Origin: Actinomycetospora straminea
GTDB taxonomy: Bacteria > Actinomycetota > Actinomycetes > Mycobacteriales > Pseudonocardiaceae
Assembly (NCBI RefSeq): GCF_028737255.1
Contig: NZ_JAQZAN010000007.1
Span: 124,001-188,000, forward strand
Length of the DNA: 64,000 nt
Reading direction: 5' to 3'
Each line of letters begins with the position of its first letter. The stretch's first letter is position 1. Under the pieces are notes generated by a model. It searched no databases and had not been told where the DNA came from. It saw only the letters and a program-made list of their open reading frames with translations. This document shows, in pieces, positions 32,795 to 41,062 of the stretch. The position numbers and the translations under genes were made by a program.

Positions 32795-34195
32795 TCAGTA
32801 CGCGACGGCGAGCGGACGCGGCGCCGGTGTGCTCGGTGCGTCCTCGTCGGGCGGGGGCAGGGGGTCGGGCCCCTTGCGGGCGTAGCGGACGAGCAGGGTC
32901 ACCTCGACGACGGCGAGCACGCCGTAGAGCACGGTGAACACGATCAGCGAGGTGGCGACGGTGGCGGGGCCGACCGAGGGGCTCACGCCGTCGGCGGTCC
33001 GCAACGTCCCGTACACGACCCAGGGCTGGCGGCCCATCTCGGTGAAGATCCAGCCGACGGAGTTGGCGACGACCGGGAAGCCGATGCCGGCCAGCGCCGC
33101 CCAGCTGAACCACCGTGACGTCGGCACCCGGCCCCCGCGCTGCAGCCACAGTCCGGCCAGCGCGAGGAGCACGGCGAGGGCGCCGAAGCCGATCATGACG
33201 CGGAAGGTCCAGTAGGCGACGGGCACGTTGGGCCGGTAGTCGCCGGGACCGAACCGTTCCTCGGAGTCCCGCTGGACGTCGTTGATGCCCTCGACGGTGC
33301 CGTCCGGGTCGCCGGTGGCCATGAAGGAGAGCACCTTCGGCACCCGGATGCTCCAGACCTCCTGCGAGCCGTCGAGGCTGCCGATGGTGAACAGCGAGAA
33401 CGAGGCCGGCGTGCTCGTGTCCCACAGGGCCTCGGCGGCGGCCATCTTCATCGGCTGCTGCTCGGTCATGAGGCGGGCCTGGACGTCGCCGGTGACCACC
33501 GTGCCGACGCCGGCGACGAGCACCGTGACCAGCGCCAGGCGCAGCGAGGAGCGGAAGACCCGCGTCTCGTTGCGCCGCGCGAGGTGCCAGGCGGAGATGC
33601 CCAGCACGAACATGCCGGCGGTCAGGAACGCCGCGGTGATGGTGTGGGTGAAGGCGCCCACCGCGGTGGAGTTGGTCAGCACCGCGCCGAAGTCGGTGAG
33701 CTCCGCGCGCCCGGAGACCGGGTTGACCCGGGACCCGACCGGGTGCTGCATCCACGAGTTCGCGGCGAGGATGAAGTAGGCGGACAGCAGGGTCCCGATC
33801 GCCGCGGCCCAGATCGTGGCGAGGTGGACCTTCTTCGGGAGCCGGTCCCACCCGAAGATCCACAGGCCGAGGAACGTCGACTCGAGGAAGAAGGCGAGCA
33901 GGCCCTCGATCGCGAGCGGCGCCCCGAAGACGTCGCCGACGAAGCGGCTGTAGTCGCTCCAGTTCATGCCGAACTGGAACTCCTGGACGATCCCCGTCAC
34001 CACGCCCATGGCGAAGTTGATCAGGAAGAGCTTGCCCCAGAACTTGGTCATGCGCAGCCAGCGCTCGTCGCCGGTGCGCACCCAGGCGGTCTGCATGCCC
34101 GCCACGAGCAGCGACAGGCCGATCGTCAGCGGGACGAACAGGAAGTGGTAGACGGTGATCACGCCGAACTGCCAGCGCGCCAGGTCCAGCGCCAT
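32795..34195 (-). CDS. cydA: Cytochrome bd oxidase subunit I
   Basis: 466 residues. ALDLARWQFGVITVYHFLFVPL carries the haem b595-side His17; FFLESTFLGLWIFGWDRLPK holds the conserved Glu of the proton/haem region; VQARLMTEQQPMKMAAAEA begins the quinol (Q) loop, which is of the short actinobacterial kind; and TEMGRQPWVVYG is the late signature. ATG at 34195 follows GGGAGG. It is the first gene of the cyd operon and divergent from the Rv1733c-like gene. A DosR-like box is in the gap, consistent with low-oxygen induction. Confidence 0.96.
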   Translation of the reverse strand: MALDLARWQFGVITVYHFLFVPLTIGLSLLVAGMQTAWVRTGDERWLRMTKFWGKLFLINFAMGVVTGIVQEFQFGMNWSDYSRFVGDVFGAPLAIEGLLAFFLESTFLGLWIFGWDRLPKKVHLATIWAAAIGTLLSAYFILAANSWMQHPVGSRVNPVSGRAELTDFGAVLTNSTAVGAFTHTITAAFLTAGMFVLGISAWHLARRNETRVFRSSLRLALVTVLVAGVGTVVTGDVQARLMTEQQPMKMAAAEALWDTSTPASFSLFTIGSLDGSQEVWSIRVPKVLSFMATGDPDGTVEGINDVQRDSEERFGPGDYRPNVPVAYWTFRVMIGFGALAVLLALAGLWLQRGGRVPTSRWFSWAALAGIGFPVVANSVGWIFTEMGRQPWVVYGTLRTADGVSPSVGPATVATSLIVFTVLYGVLAVVEVTLLVRYARKGPDPLPPPDEDAPSTPAPRPLAVAY

Positions 34196-34275
34196 CTCCG
34201 GGGCCTCCCGCCTCGTGCCCCGCCCGGACGCGGGGATCGGCGAGGACGGTGCCGGGGCGGGCCGGTCGATGATCA

Positions 34276-34289
34276 GGGTCGAAGGTCCC
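34276..34289 (-). promoter_or_regulatory. DosR-like box between cydA and the Rv1733c-like gene
   Basis: Minus-strand reading GGGACCTTCGACCC; outer GGG/CCC and TCGA intact. It lies 80 bases from the cydA start and 123 from the divergent gene. Confidence 0.5.
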
Positions 34290-34412
34290 GCCGGTGGTCC
34301 TCGCCGGAGGGGCGGACGGCCCGTCGAGGACGGGTCCGCCGCCCGTGCCGGGCCACCTCGGCGCCCGCCCACGCTGGTCGCTGACCCGCAGCGACCGAGG
34401 AGGCGGCCCACG

Positions 34413-35015
34413 ATGAGCACGACGGGCACGGGGACGGTGCAGCGCGCGATCGGGCTGTTCGTCCCGCCGCGGTCGACGTTGCGGCGGCCCAGCGACCGCC
34501 TCGAGGTGGGGGCCCGGTGGGTGCTGCTGCTCGTCGGTCTGTTCGTCGTCCCCGTGGCGCTGGCCGTGGCGAGCCAGGTGACGGCGGACCTGGCCCCGCA
34601 GGTCGCCGCGCAGCGGGCCGAGCGCCACCAGGTCGTCGGCGAGGTCGTGGCGGACCCGCGTCAGGCGCCGCCCCGGGCCGACGTGGCCGTGAGCGAGGAG
34701 CGCGCGCCGGTCCGGTGGACCGCCGCGGACGGCACCCCGCGCGAGGCGGTCGTGCGGGTGCCTCCCGACACCCGGCCCGGCGACACCCGGGTGCTGTGGG
34801 TGGACGCCGCCGACCGGCCGACGGGGGCGCCGCTGAGCCCGAGCTTCCCCGCCACGCAGGGCGCGCTCACCGCGGCCGTCATCCTGCTCGGCGACCTCCT
34901 GGTGTCGGTGGGCCTCCTCGCCGGGCTGCGCTGGGTGCTCGACCGGGCCCGCCTGCGGGCCTGGGACGCGGCCTGGCGCCGCTTCACCGGCCCCGACCAC
35001 CCGAGCCGACGCTGA
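34413..35015 (+). CDS. Rv1733c-like membrane protein
   Basis: 200 residues with two TM helices (about 36-56 and 148-170) flanking an extracytoplasmic domain of about 90 residues (VTADLAPQVAAQ to FPATQG), and a basic cytoplasmic tail. This is the architecture of Rv1733c, a DosR-regulon membrane antigen of unknown function; the segment PVRWTAADGTPREAVVRVP is typical of the family. ATG at 34413 follows GAGGAGG. It is monocistronic and divergent from cydA. Confidence 0.83.
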   Translation: MSTTGTGTVQRAIGLFVPPRSTLRRPSDRLEVGARWVLLLVGLFVVPVALAVASQVTADLAPQVAAQRAERHQVVGEVVADPRQAPPRADVAVSEERAPVRWTAADGTPREAVVRVPPDTRPGDTRVLWVDAADRPTGAPLSPSFPATQGALTAAVILLGDLLVSVGLLAGLRWVLDRARLRAWDAAWRRFTGPDHPSRR

Positions 35016-35065
35016 GCGGACCGAGGCGGCCCGATCCCCACGACATCCCCACGACACCGGGTGCG

Positions 35066-35935
35066 TCAGCGGGTGGGCACCGCCCGCGCGTGGTCGTCGA
35101 CCCGGTAGGCCGGGCCCTCCTCGGGCACCGGCACGACGGCGACGACCGGGCACCAGGCGCGGCTGACCAGCCGCGCCGTCACCGAGCCGCCGGGCGGGTC
35201 GCCCAGGCCCTCGACGTGGCGGGTCCCGAGCACGAGCATGCGGGCCTCCTCGCTCGCGCGCAGCAGCACGCGGGCGGGCCGGCCCTCGCGGACCTCCAGG
35301 GTCAGCCGGACCCGCTCGGCGGCGTCGTCGCCGAGCGCGCGACGCACCGCGCTCTCGAGCTCGCGGCGGGCGGTCGCGGTGAGGTCGCCGGCGTCGCCGT
35401 AGAGGTCGGGCGGGCCGGAGGCGATGAGGGCCACGAGCGGCGCGCCCTCCGCCCGGGCGACGCCGGCCGCCCAGCGCAGGGCCTGCACGGACTCGTCGGA
35501 CCCGTCCACACCCACGACCACGGGGGCGTCGGCCGCCGCGTGGGTGCCGCGCACGTCCAGCTCGCCGCGGGCCACGCGCCGCAGCACGTCGCGACGGCTG
35601 ACCACACCGACCGGGATCTCCTCCCGCAGGATCGGCAGCGCCCGGCAGCCGGTGTCGAGGAGGCGGTCGACGAGCTCCTCGACCGGGGTGTCGGGGTCGG
35701 CGGTGGGCACGTGGGTCATCAGCTCGGCGGCGGGGGCGTCGTCGTCGGCCCCGACGAGTCGACGCTCGTCCACCACGCCGAGCAGGCGGCCGCGGGCGTC
35801 GACGACGGGGGCCGAGGCGATGCCGTGGGACACGAGCAGGGCGGCGACGGCCGCCCGGGGCGCGTCGGGCGGCACCGTGAGCACGGGGCTGGTCATGAGG
35901 TCGCGGGCCCTGCGCGGGCCGGGGGCGGTGTCCAT
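35066..35935 (-). CDS. Tandem CBS domains fused to a USP domain
   Basis: 289 residues. Two CBS motifs (about 12-60: DLMTSPVLTVPPDAP to GVVDERRLV; about 70-125: LMTHVPTADPDTP to GVVSRRDVLRR) form a Bateman module for adenine nucleotides. A USP domain follows (VVVGVDGSDESVQALRWAA, loop GTRHVEGLGDPPGGS, altered). Both modules sense adenylate charge elsewhere, so a combined energy sensor is likely. ATG at 35935 lacks a strong ribosome site. It is divergent from the gene at 36064 with DosR-like sites between them. Confidence 0.87.
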   Translation of the reverse strand: MDTAPGPRRARDLMTSPVLTVPPDAPRAAVAALLVSHGIASAPVVDARGRLLGVVDERRLVGADDDAPAAELMTHVPTADPDTPVEELVDRLLDTGCRALPILREEIPVGVVSRRDVLRRVARGELDVRGTHAAADAPVVVGVDGSDESVQALRWAAGVARAEGAPLVALIASGPPDLYGDAGDLTATARRELESAVRRALGDDAAERVRLTLEVREGRPARVLLRASEEARMLVLGTRHVEGLGDPPGGSVTARLVSRAWCPVVAVVPVPEEGPAYRVDDHARAVPTR

Positions 35936-36014
35936 GGCGCGATCGTCGGAGCATCCCCGCGCGCGCGGCAGGGCCACCGGACCGGGTGCCGGGGGCACGG
36001 AGGGCCCGACGGGG

Positions 36015-36028
36015 GTGACGTCCGGCCC
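36015..36028 (+). promoter_or_regulatory. DosR-like box between the CBS-USP gene and the Acg-like gene
   Basis: GTGACGTCCGGCCC, two bases off the 10262 site. A second partial site GGGCCCGACGGGGG lies immediately before it (36002-36015). Confidence 0.42.
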
Positions 36029-36063
36029 TGGGACGCGCCCGCCCGCGCGCGCACAGTCCCGAC

Positions 36064-36831
36064 ATGAGCGTGACCCGCACCCGGTCGTCCGAGCGGTGGA
36101 GCCCCACGGAGGTCGCCGCCCTGCTGCACGCCCTCGAGCCGCTCGCCGAGCCGGGGGCGCCGGCGTGCGCGGTCTCGGTGCGCGACCGCCGCGTCGAGCT
36201 CACCCTCGACCCCGCGACAGGCGCCCCGGCGCACCACGTCCTGGTGCACGCGGGCCGCCTCGTCGGGGCCGTCGAGAACGCCCTGCGCTCCTTCGGGTGG
36301 GCGCCCCGCACCGTCGTCGCCACCGACGCCGACGCCCGGCCCCTCGCCGCGGTGTCCGCGACGCGGCGACGTCCCGCCACCCCGATGGACCTGGTCCGCC
36401 GCCGGGTCGACCGCCGGCCGGGCGGTGCGGCCTCGCCGCGCTACGCCGCCCCCGCCGACGCGTCGCGCGTCGTGGACGTCGCCCACGCCGCGGCCTCCCG
36501 CGGTGCGTGGCTGCACCTGCTCAACGGCTCGACCCGCGACGGGGTCCCCGCCTGGCGCACCCCGGCGCCCGTCCCGGCCGACACCCTCACCCTCGAGCTG
36601 CCGTGGCGCCGCGATCCCGTGCTGGCGGTGTGCACCCACGACGACGGCGTGCGCGAGGCCGTCCTGGCCGGCGTCGTGCTCGAGCGGGCCGTCGTCGAGG
36701 CCGCCCTGCGCGGCCTGCAGGTCGAGGGGCACGTCGACGCCTTCGACGACCCCGCCGTCCGGGCCGCGACGCTCGCCGCCGCGGAGCACGAGACCGGCGT
36801 CGGGCACGCGGCGATCCGCCTCTACCCCTGA
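36064..36831 (+). CDS. Short divergent Acg/nitroreductase-like protein
   Basis: 255 residues. Similarity to the two Acg copies is faint but ordered: HHVLVHAGRLVGAVENALRSFGW corresponds to their CGAALxxxRLAV helix, and RRDPVLAVCTHDDG followed by AGVVLERAVVEAALRGLQVEGH corresponds to their VVLSYDDG and AGAAMQQVLLTATAHGV segments. The N-terminal SxHNxQPW motif is absent, so flavin binding may be lost or changed. ATG at 36064 has no ribosome site and may be a leaderless or weak start. Family assignment is tentative. Confidence 0.6.
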   Translation: MSVTRTRSSERWSPTEVAALLHALEPLAEPGAPACAVSVRDRRVELTLDPATGAPAHHVLVHAGRLVGAVENALRSFGWAPRTVVATDADARPLAAVSATRRRPATPMDLVRRRVDRRPGGAASPRYAAPADASRVVDVAHAAASRGAWLHLLNGSTRDGVPAWRTPAPVPADTLTLELPWRRDPVLAVCTHDDGVREAVLAGVVLERAVVEAALRGLQVEGHVDAFDDPAVRAATLAAAEHETGVGHAAIRLYP

Positions 36832-36844
36832 CGGGACGGGTCCG

Positions 36845-37297
36845 TTACCGACGACGGAAGCGCTCCGCCACGCTGTGCAGCAGCGTCCGGGCGTCGAGGA
36901 CCCCGCACGGCTCGCCGTCGGCGACGACCAGCAGCAGCCCCTGGCCCTCGGCGAGCATCAGCTCGGCGGCACGGGACCGGCGCACCGAGGGCGCGACCGT
37001 CGGCACGCGCGTCGCCAGGACGCCGACCGTGTCGAGCATCCGGGCGGGCCGGGACCCGCCGTCGAGCAGGTGGCGCAGGAGGTCGACCTCGCTCACGGCC
37101 CGCACCGGCCCGTGCCCGCGGACCACCAGGTGCTCGGCGCCGAGCTCGCGCAGCCGCTGCAGGGCGGTGCTCACCCGCATGGCGTCCGGCACCGCGACCG
37201 GCGCGATCGGACCCATGAGGAAGCGCACGGGCTGGTCGTCGTCGAGGGCCTCCGGCGGGGCGGCACGGGGCGCGGTGGTCACGAGGGGCGTGGTCAT
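36845..37297 (-). CDS. CBS-domain protein
   Basis: 150 residues with a CBS pair: first unit about 26-75 (VRFLMGPIAPVAVPDAMRVS to VRAVSEVDLLRHL), second about 85-150 (MLDTVGVLATRVPTVAPS to VLDARTLLHSV). There is no fused effector domain, like Mtb Hrp1 (Rv2626c), a DosR-regulon CBS protein. It lacks the CxxC-type zinc ligands of Hrp1. A box identical to the one at 18836 lies 36 bases upstream. Confidence 0.82.
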   Translation of the reverse strand: MTTPLVTTAPRAAPPEALDDDQPVRFLMGPIAPVAVPDAMRVSTALQRLRELGAEHLVVRGHGPVRAVSEVDLLRHLLDGGSRPARMLDTVGVLATRVPTVAPSVRRSRAAELMLAEGQGLLLVVADGEPCGVLDARTLLHSVAERFRRR

Positions 37298-37332
37298 GAC
37301 CCGACGGTCGCCGGGGCCCACCGGCGCGAGCA

Positions 37333-37346
37333 GGGCCGGAGGGCCC
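37333..37346 (-). promoter_or_regulatory. DosR-like box between CBS gene and DUF6544 gene
   Basis: Minus-strand reading GGGCCCTCCGGCCC, identical to the plus-strand site at 18836. It is shared by the divergent CBS gene (37297) and the gene at 37456. Confidence 0.5.
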
Positions 37347-37455
37347 GGAGAGGACGGGCCGCCCGGGGTCGCCCCGCGACGCGGCCGGCCCTGCCGACAC
37401 GTCGTCCCGCACCCGACGCTGGGCACCGGACAACGCGCGATCTGAGGAGGACACC

Positions 37456-38256
37456 ATGGTGGCGACGGACGAGCGGCGGGTCCAGGGCACGGCGCCCGTG
37501 CCCGAGGAGGGCCCTGACACCCACCCCGCGATCGCGGCGCGGTACCGGGACCACTCGATCGCGCCGTCGGCCCGCGACGTCGTCGGGGCGCGCCTGCGCA
37601 CCCGGGGTCTCGTGCGCGTCGGGCGCACCTGGTGGCCCTACCGCGGGCACGAGGTGACGCTGCCGACCCACGGCTACTTCCGGGAGATGCGGGTGACCGG
37701 CGGGCTGCGCGTCGTCGACTCCTGGGTCGCCGGCCGCGCGCGGCGCGCCACGACCGTGCTCGGACGGTGCGTGCACCCGGCGCTCGTGGGCCCCGACCTC
37801 GCCCGCGCCGATCTCGCGCACGCCGCGCTGAGCGCGATGTGGGTGCCCCCGGTCCTGCTCCCCGCGGAGCACACCCGCTGGAGCGTCGAGGACCGCGACA
37901 CGGCCTCCGTGGCCTTCGCGGTCGCGGGCGCCCCGGTCGAGGTGCGCCTGGGCCTGCACCACGGCGGCCTGCCCCGCCGGATCACCACCGCGTGCTGGGG
38001 CGACCCGGACCACACCGGCTTCTTCCGCGACGTGCCGTTCGGCGCGGAGATCCTCGAGCACCGCACCTTCCACGGCCTCACCGTCCCGAGCACCGGCATC
38101 CTCGGGTGGCGTCCCGACGGTCCGGGGCCCACGCGCGAGGTCCTGCGCTTCCAGATCGTCGGTCTGGAACCCGTCCGCACCGCCGAGCCCGTGCTCGACG
38201 AGCTGCGCGACCCGGAGGGCGTGCCGGACGACGCCGCCGAGGGGGAGCTCGGGTAG
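37456..38256 (+). CDS. DUF6544-like protein (copy 1)
   Basis: 266 residues, soluble. It shares with the gene at 41941 a core of VRVGRTWWPYRGHEV, then RADLAHAALSAMWVPPVLLP, a beta-rich half ending in CWGDPDHTGFFRDVPFG and GWRPDGPGPTREVLRF. These W-x-P and W-G-D-x-D/H motifs are typical of the DUF6544 family, whose function is unknown. ATG at 37456 follows TGAGGAGG. It is terminated by a perfect hairpin at 38287. Confidence 0.75.
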   Translation: MVATDERRVQGTAPVPEEGPDTHPAIAARYRDHSIAPSARDVVGARLRTRGLVRVGRTWWPYRGHEVTLPTHGYFREMRVTGGLRVVDSWVAGRARRATTVLGRCVHPALVGPDLARADLAHAALSAMWVPPVLLPAEHTRWSVEDRDTASVAFAVAGAPVEVRLGLHHGGLPRRITTACWGDPDHTGFFRDVPFGAEILEHRTFHGLTVPSTGILGWRPDGPGPTREVLRFQIVGLEPVRTAEPVLDELRDPEGVPDDAAEGELG

Positions 38257-38286
38257 GCGTTCCGCCAGCAGACGACGCCCGAGCAG

Positions 38287-38330
38287 ACGACGGCCCCGCC
38301 CTCCCGGCACGGGGAGGGCGGGGCCGTCGT
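38287..38330. terminator. Bidirectional terminator hairpin with a perfect 19-bp stem
   Basis: Arms 38287-38305 and 38312-38330 are exact reverse complements with a 6-base loop (GGCACG). It sits between the converging DUF6544 gene (ends 38256) and the DUF4389 gene (ends 38336). A short T-containing run (TCGTTCGTCTC) follows on the plus strand. Confidence 0.9.
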
Positions 38331-38335
38331 TCGTC

Positions 38336-39808
38336 TCAGGCCGCCGGGTCGCTCGTCGGCCGGCCGCGGCGGTGTGCCGTCGCGACGGCCGCGGTCACCG
38401 CGGTCGCGCCGAGCGCGACCAGCACCGCGCCCGCCGCCAGCAGCGCCAGCGAGAGGGCCCGCAGCCCGGGCACCGTGGCCCCGGCGTCGGCGGCCACGTC
38501 GATCCCGGCCCGGCCGTCGGGCTGGAGCACGACGAGCACCCAGTCGCCCGAGGTGGGGCGCCACGTCAGGGTCTGCGTCCCCGGGCCCGAGGTCTGCGCG
38601 ATCCAGATGCCGGCGTCGGCGGGCGGCCCGGGGAGGGGTCCGCCGGGCTGCTCCACCACCCGCGGCCGCGTGTCGCCGTCCCGGCTCTCGGCCACGGTGC
38701 CCGTGGCGACGCCGGCGAGCCAGCGGTCGGCCGCGTCGCGCGGGGCGATCCCGAGGAACACCGGGCGCCCCGGCTCCAGCGCGGCGGCCCGCACCCGCAC
38801 GTCGCCCAGCGCCGCGCCGGGCGAGAACAGGGTGGGGTCGCTCGGCTCGAGCAGCAGCTCGGGGGACCGCACCGCGTAGCCCGTCCCCGTCACGACCGTC
38901 GGCGGGGTGGTGAGGAAGCCGGTGGCGTCGCGGCCCGCCGCGTCGGTCGCCAGCCCGGTCGCGCCGCCGACCACCGGGGCCACGGCGCCGAGGCACAGGA
39001 CCGCGCCCAGCGCGAGCCCCAGGACCGGGCCCACCGTCCAGCCCGGACGCGGCGACGGGGCCGGCGACGGGGCCGTCGTCGCGGGCGCGCCCGGCTCGCG
39101 CGGACCCGGCTCGAGCACGAACGGGGGGTAGCGGTCCGTCGTCAGCAGCACGTAGGCCGCGACGCGGAGGACCCACCGGTCGAAGCCCACGACCAGGTCG
39201 AACAGCGGGCGCGGGTAGGACCCGCGCACGGCGTGCACGACGATCCCGACGAGGGCCAGCAGGCCGACCAGGCCGCCCGCGCCCGCGGACCACTGGTAGC
39301 CCTGGTCCTCCCAGATCCACCACGGGCTCGCGGTCAGCAGGCCGACCACCAGGTACTGGGGGAGCGCCAGCAGCCACCACTTCACCAGGACCAGTCCCCG
39401 CGAGAGCCGCTCCGGGTACTCGACCTCCAGGTCGGCGGGATAGCTCGGGTCGGGCCGCAGGCTGAAGGGCGGGTAGCGGTCGGTCCCGAACGCCGCGTTG
39501 GTGTAGAAGGCCACGCGCCACGTCCACCGCAGCACCCCGACCGTGAACTCGAACAGCACGCGCGGGTAGCGCCCGGTCACGAGGATCGCGACGAAGGCCA
39601 CCACGGTGACGAGGCCGAGCGCGATCCAGAGGAACGCCAGGACGATCCAGTGCGGGATCGCCAGGACCCACTTGACCAGCCACAGCCACCGGGAGAGCCC
39701 GGGGTCCAGGTCGCCACGGACCCTGGCCGGGTAGCGCGGCGGAGGTGGTGGGGGCGGGGACGGCGGTGGTGGTGGGGGCGGCGACTGGGGGACGGGCGTG
39801 GTGGTCAT
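38336..39808 (-). CDS. Large membrane protein with two DUF4389 repeats
   Basis: 490 residues. A proline-rich cytoplasmic start (PQSPPPPPPPSPPPPPPP) precedes two DUF4389-type units (about 25-120 and 122-235), each with paired TM helices and ending in DRYPPF. Then come a TM helix (about 262-282), an extracytoplasmic domain of about 150 residues, and a final TM helix near 455-475 with a basic tail. Function unknown. ATG at 39808 follows GGAGAG. Confidence 0.8.
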   Translation of the reverse strand: MTTTPVPQSPPPPPPPSPPPPPPPRYPARVRGDLDPGLSRWLWLVKWVLAIPHWIVLAFLWIALGLVTVVAFVAILVTGRYPRVLFEFTVGVLRWTWRVAFYTNAAFGTDRYPPFSLRPDPSYPADLEVEYPERLSRGLVLVKWWLLALPQYLVVGLLTASPWWIWEDQGYQWSAGAGGLVGLLALVGIVVHAVRGSYPRPLFDLVVGFDRWVLRVAAYVLLTTDRYPPFVLEPGPREPGAPATTAPSPAPSPRPGWTVGPVLGLALGAVLCLGAVAPVVGGATGLATDAAGRDATGFLTTPPTVVTGTGYAVRSPELLLEPSDPTLFSPGAALGDVRVRAAALEPGRPVFLGIAPRDAADRWLAGVATGTVAESRDGDTRPRVVEQPGGPLPGPPADAGIWIAQTSGPGTQTLTWRPTSGDWVLVVLQPDGRAGIDVAADAGATVPGLRALSLALLAAGAVLVALGATAVTAAVATAHRRGRPTSDPAA

Positions 39809-39901
39809 GGCGGCTCTCCGGGCGTCGACGGGTTCGTCCGCCGACGCTGGCGGCGACGGCCGGCGTCGAGCAGGGCCGACCGGACCGGACCGGGCGGGCG
39901 T

Positions 39902-40303
39902 TCAGTCCTCGTCGAGGTGGGCCAGGGCGACCAGGGCGTCGGTCGTGGTGACGATGCCGACCACGGCGCCCTCCTCGACGACCACCGCGGCGTCCAGACC
40001 GCCGGCGAGCACCGCCCGCGCGACGCGGGACGGGGTGGCGCCGGCCTCCACGGTCGGCACGTGGCCCCGGGCCAGGCGCCCGACCGGCAGGGTGACGCCG
40101 TCGACGGCCGCCGCGATGAGGTCGCGGTCGACGAGGAGCCCGGTGCAGCGGTCGCCGGCGATCACCGGCAGGTGCCGCACCCCGTCCACGCGCATGATCC
40201 GCAGCGCCTCGGCCACCGACGTCTGCTCGGTGACCACCCGCACGGGCCGTCGGGGGCGCAAGCGCGGTCGGGGGTCCTGGGCGTCGGAGCGCGTGGTCGT
40301 CAT
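39902..40303 (-). CDS. CBS-domain protein
   Basis: 133 residues, a stand-alone CBS pair: PVRVVTEQTSVAEALRIMR to GLLVDRDLIAAAV, and VPTVEAGATPSRVARAVLAG to GIVTTTDALVALA. The pattern GVRHLPVI and DRDL are textbook CBS turns for adenosyl ligands. It is closest in layout to Mtb Hrp1. Three DosR-like boxes lie within 115 bases upstream, the densest group in the window. Confidence 0.85.
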   Translation of the reverse strand: MTTTRSDAQDPRPRLRPRRPVRVVTEQTSVAEALRIMRVDGVRHLPVIAGDRCTGLLVDRDLIAAAVDGVTLPVGRLARGHVPTVEAGATPSRVARAVLAGGLDAAVVVEEGAVVGIVTTTDALVALAHLDED

Positions 40304-40338
40304 GGCCCCATCCCGCCCGTGTTCGTCGCCGGCCGCCA

Positions 40339-40352
40339 GGGCCGTCGGTCCC
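40339..40352 (-). promoter_or_regulatory. DosR-like box 1 of 3 between CBS gene and membrane gene
   Basis: Plus-strand sequence GGGCCGTCGGTCCC, nearest the CBS start at 40303. Confidence 0.52.
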
Positions 40353-40380
40353 GCCCGCGCGGACCCGCCGGACGGAGGAC

Positions 40381-40394
40381 GGGACCGCAGTCCG
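40381..40394. promoter_or_regulatory. DosR-like box 2 of 3
   Basis: GGGACCGCAGTCCG, close to the mycobacterial core GGGACTWWAGTCCC (GGGAC and AGTCC kept). Its centre is 42 bp from box 1. Confidence 0.5.
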
Positions 40395-40403
40395 TCCGCA
40401 GTC

Positions 40404-40417
40404 GGGCCGTTGGTCCC
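40404..40417 (+). promoter_or_regulatory. DosR-like box 3 of 3
   Basis: GGGCCGTTGGTCCC, 86 bases before the ATG at 40503; one base different from box 1 and 23 bp (two helix turns) from box 2. Confidence 0.52.
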
Positions 40418-40502
40418 TGACCCCGCGACCCGATCGGCGCGACCGTCCACGTCGGGCTCGCCGTCCGGTGGGTCCGAGGCGGTGGCAGTGGGAGGAGGAG
40501 CC

Positions 40503-40976
40503 ATGAGCGACCAGACCGCCGGCGCACGTCCGGAGTCCCGAGCGCGAGCGGCCGGGAGGACGGACGCGCCGGTGACGGCTCCGGACGCGCGTGCCTGGAC
40601 CGGTTGGGTGCGCTTCGGCGCCGTCGTCATGGTGGTCGTCGGGGTCTTCGGCGTGATCGAGGGGTTGGCGGCGATCGTCAGCCCGACGTACTTCGTGAGC
40701 GACACCGGCACGGTGCTCGTCCTGTCCTGGGCGGCGTGGGGCTGGGTCCACCTCGTGCTCGGGGCGCTGGTCGCGATCGTCGGGGCCGGCCTGCTCGGTG
40801 AGGCGGCGGGCTGGGCGCGGGGGGCGGGGATCGCGGTCGTCGGGCTGAGCGCCATCGTCCACCTGATCATGATCCCGGTGGCGCCCGTGTGGTCGATCGT
40901 CGTGATCGCGCTGGACGTGGTGATCCTCTACGCGCTGGTCACGACCTGGAACGAGCCGTTGGGAGCCCGTCACTGA
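40503..40976 (+). CDS. DUF7144-like four-helix membrane protein
   Basis: 157 residues. A polar N-terminus of 30 residues is followed by four TM helices (about 38-60, 70-95, 100-120 and 125-148). The sequence WVRFGAVVMVVVGVFGVIEG and the ending ALVTTWNEPLG are typical of the actinobacterial DUF7144 family. Function unknown. ATG at 40503 has GGGAGGAGGAG upstream. Confidence 0.78.
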   Translation: MSDQTAGARPESRARAAGRTDAPVTAPDARAWTGWVRFGAVVMVVVGVFGVIEGLAAIVSPTYFVSDTGTVLVLSWAAWGWVHLVLGALVAIVGAGLLGEAAGWARGAGIAVVGLSAIVHLIMIPVAPVWSIVVIALDVVILYALVTTWNEPLGARH

Positions 40977-41062
40977 GGACGCTCCGCCCCCGGGACGGCG
41001 CCGCGCCGACCCGGGGGCGGACGTCTGTCCGGCGGGGGAGTGGTGGTGCGGAGGTGGTCGAC

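Noticed and set aside
28287..36380. A 2697-codon minus-strand open frame
   Set aside because: Only the part from 31718 is CydDC. The rest is out of frame with cydB and cydA, which are unmistakable.
39873..39886. DosR-like site GGGCCGACCGGACC before the DUF4389 gene
   Set aside because: Right half poor and part of a repeated CCGGAC run; too weak to list.
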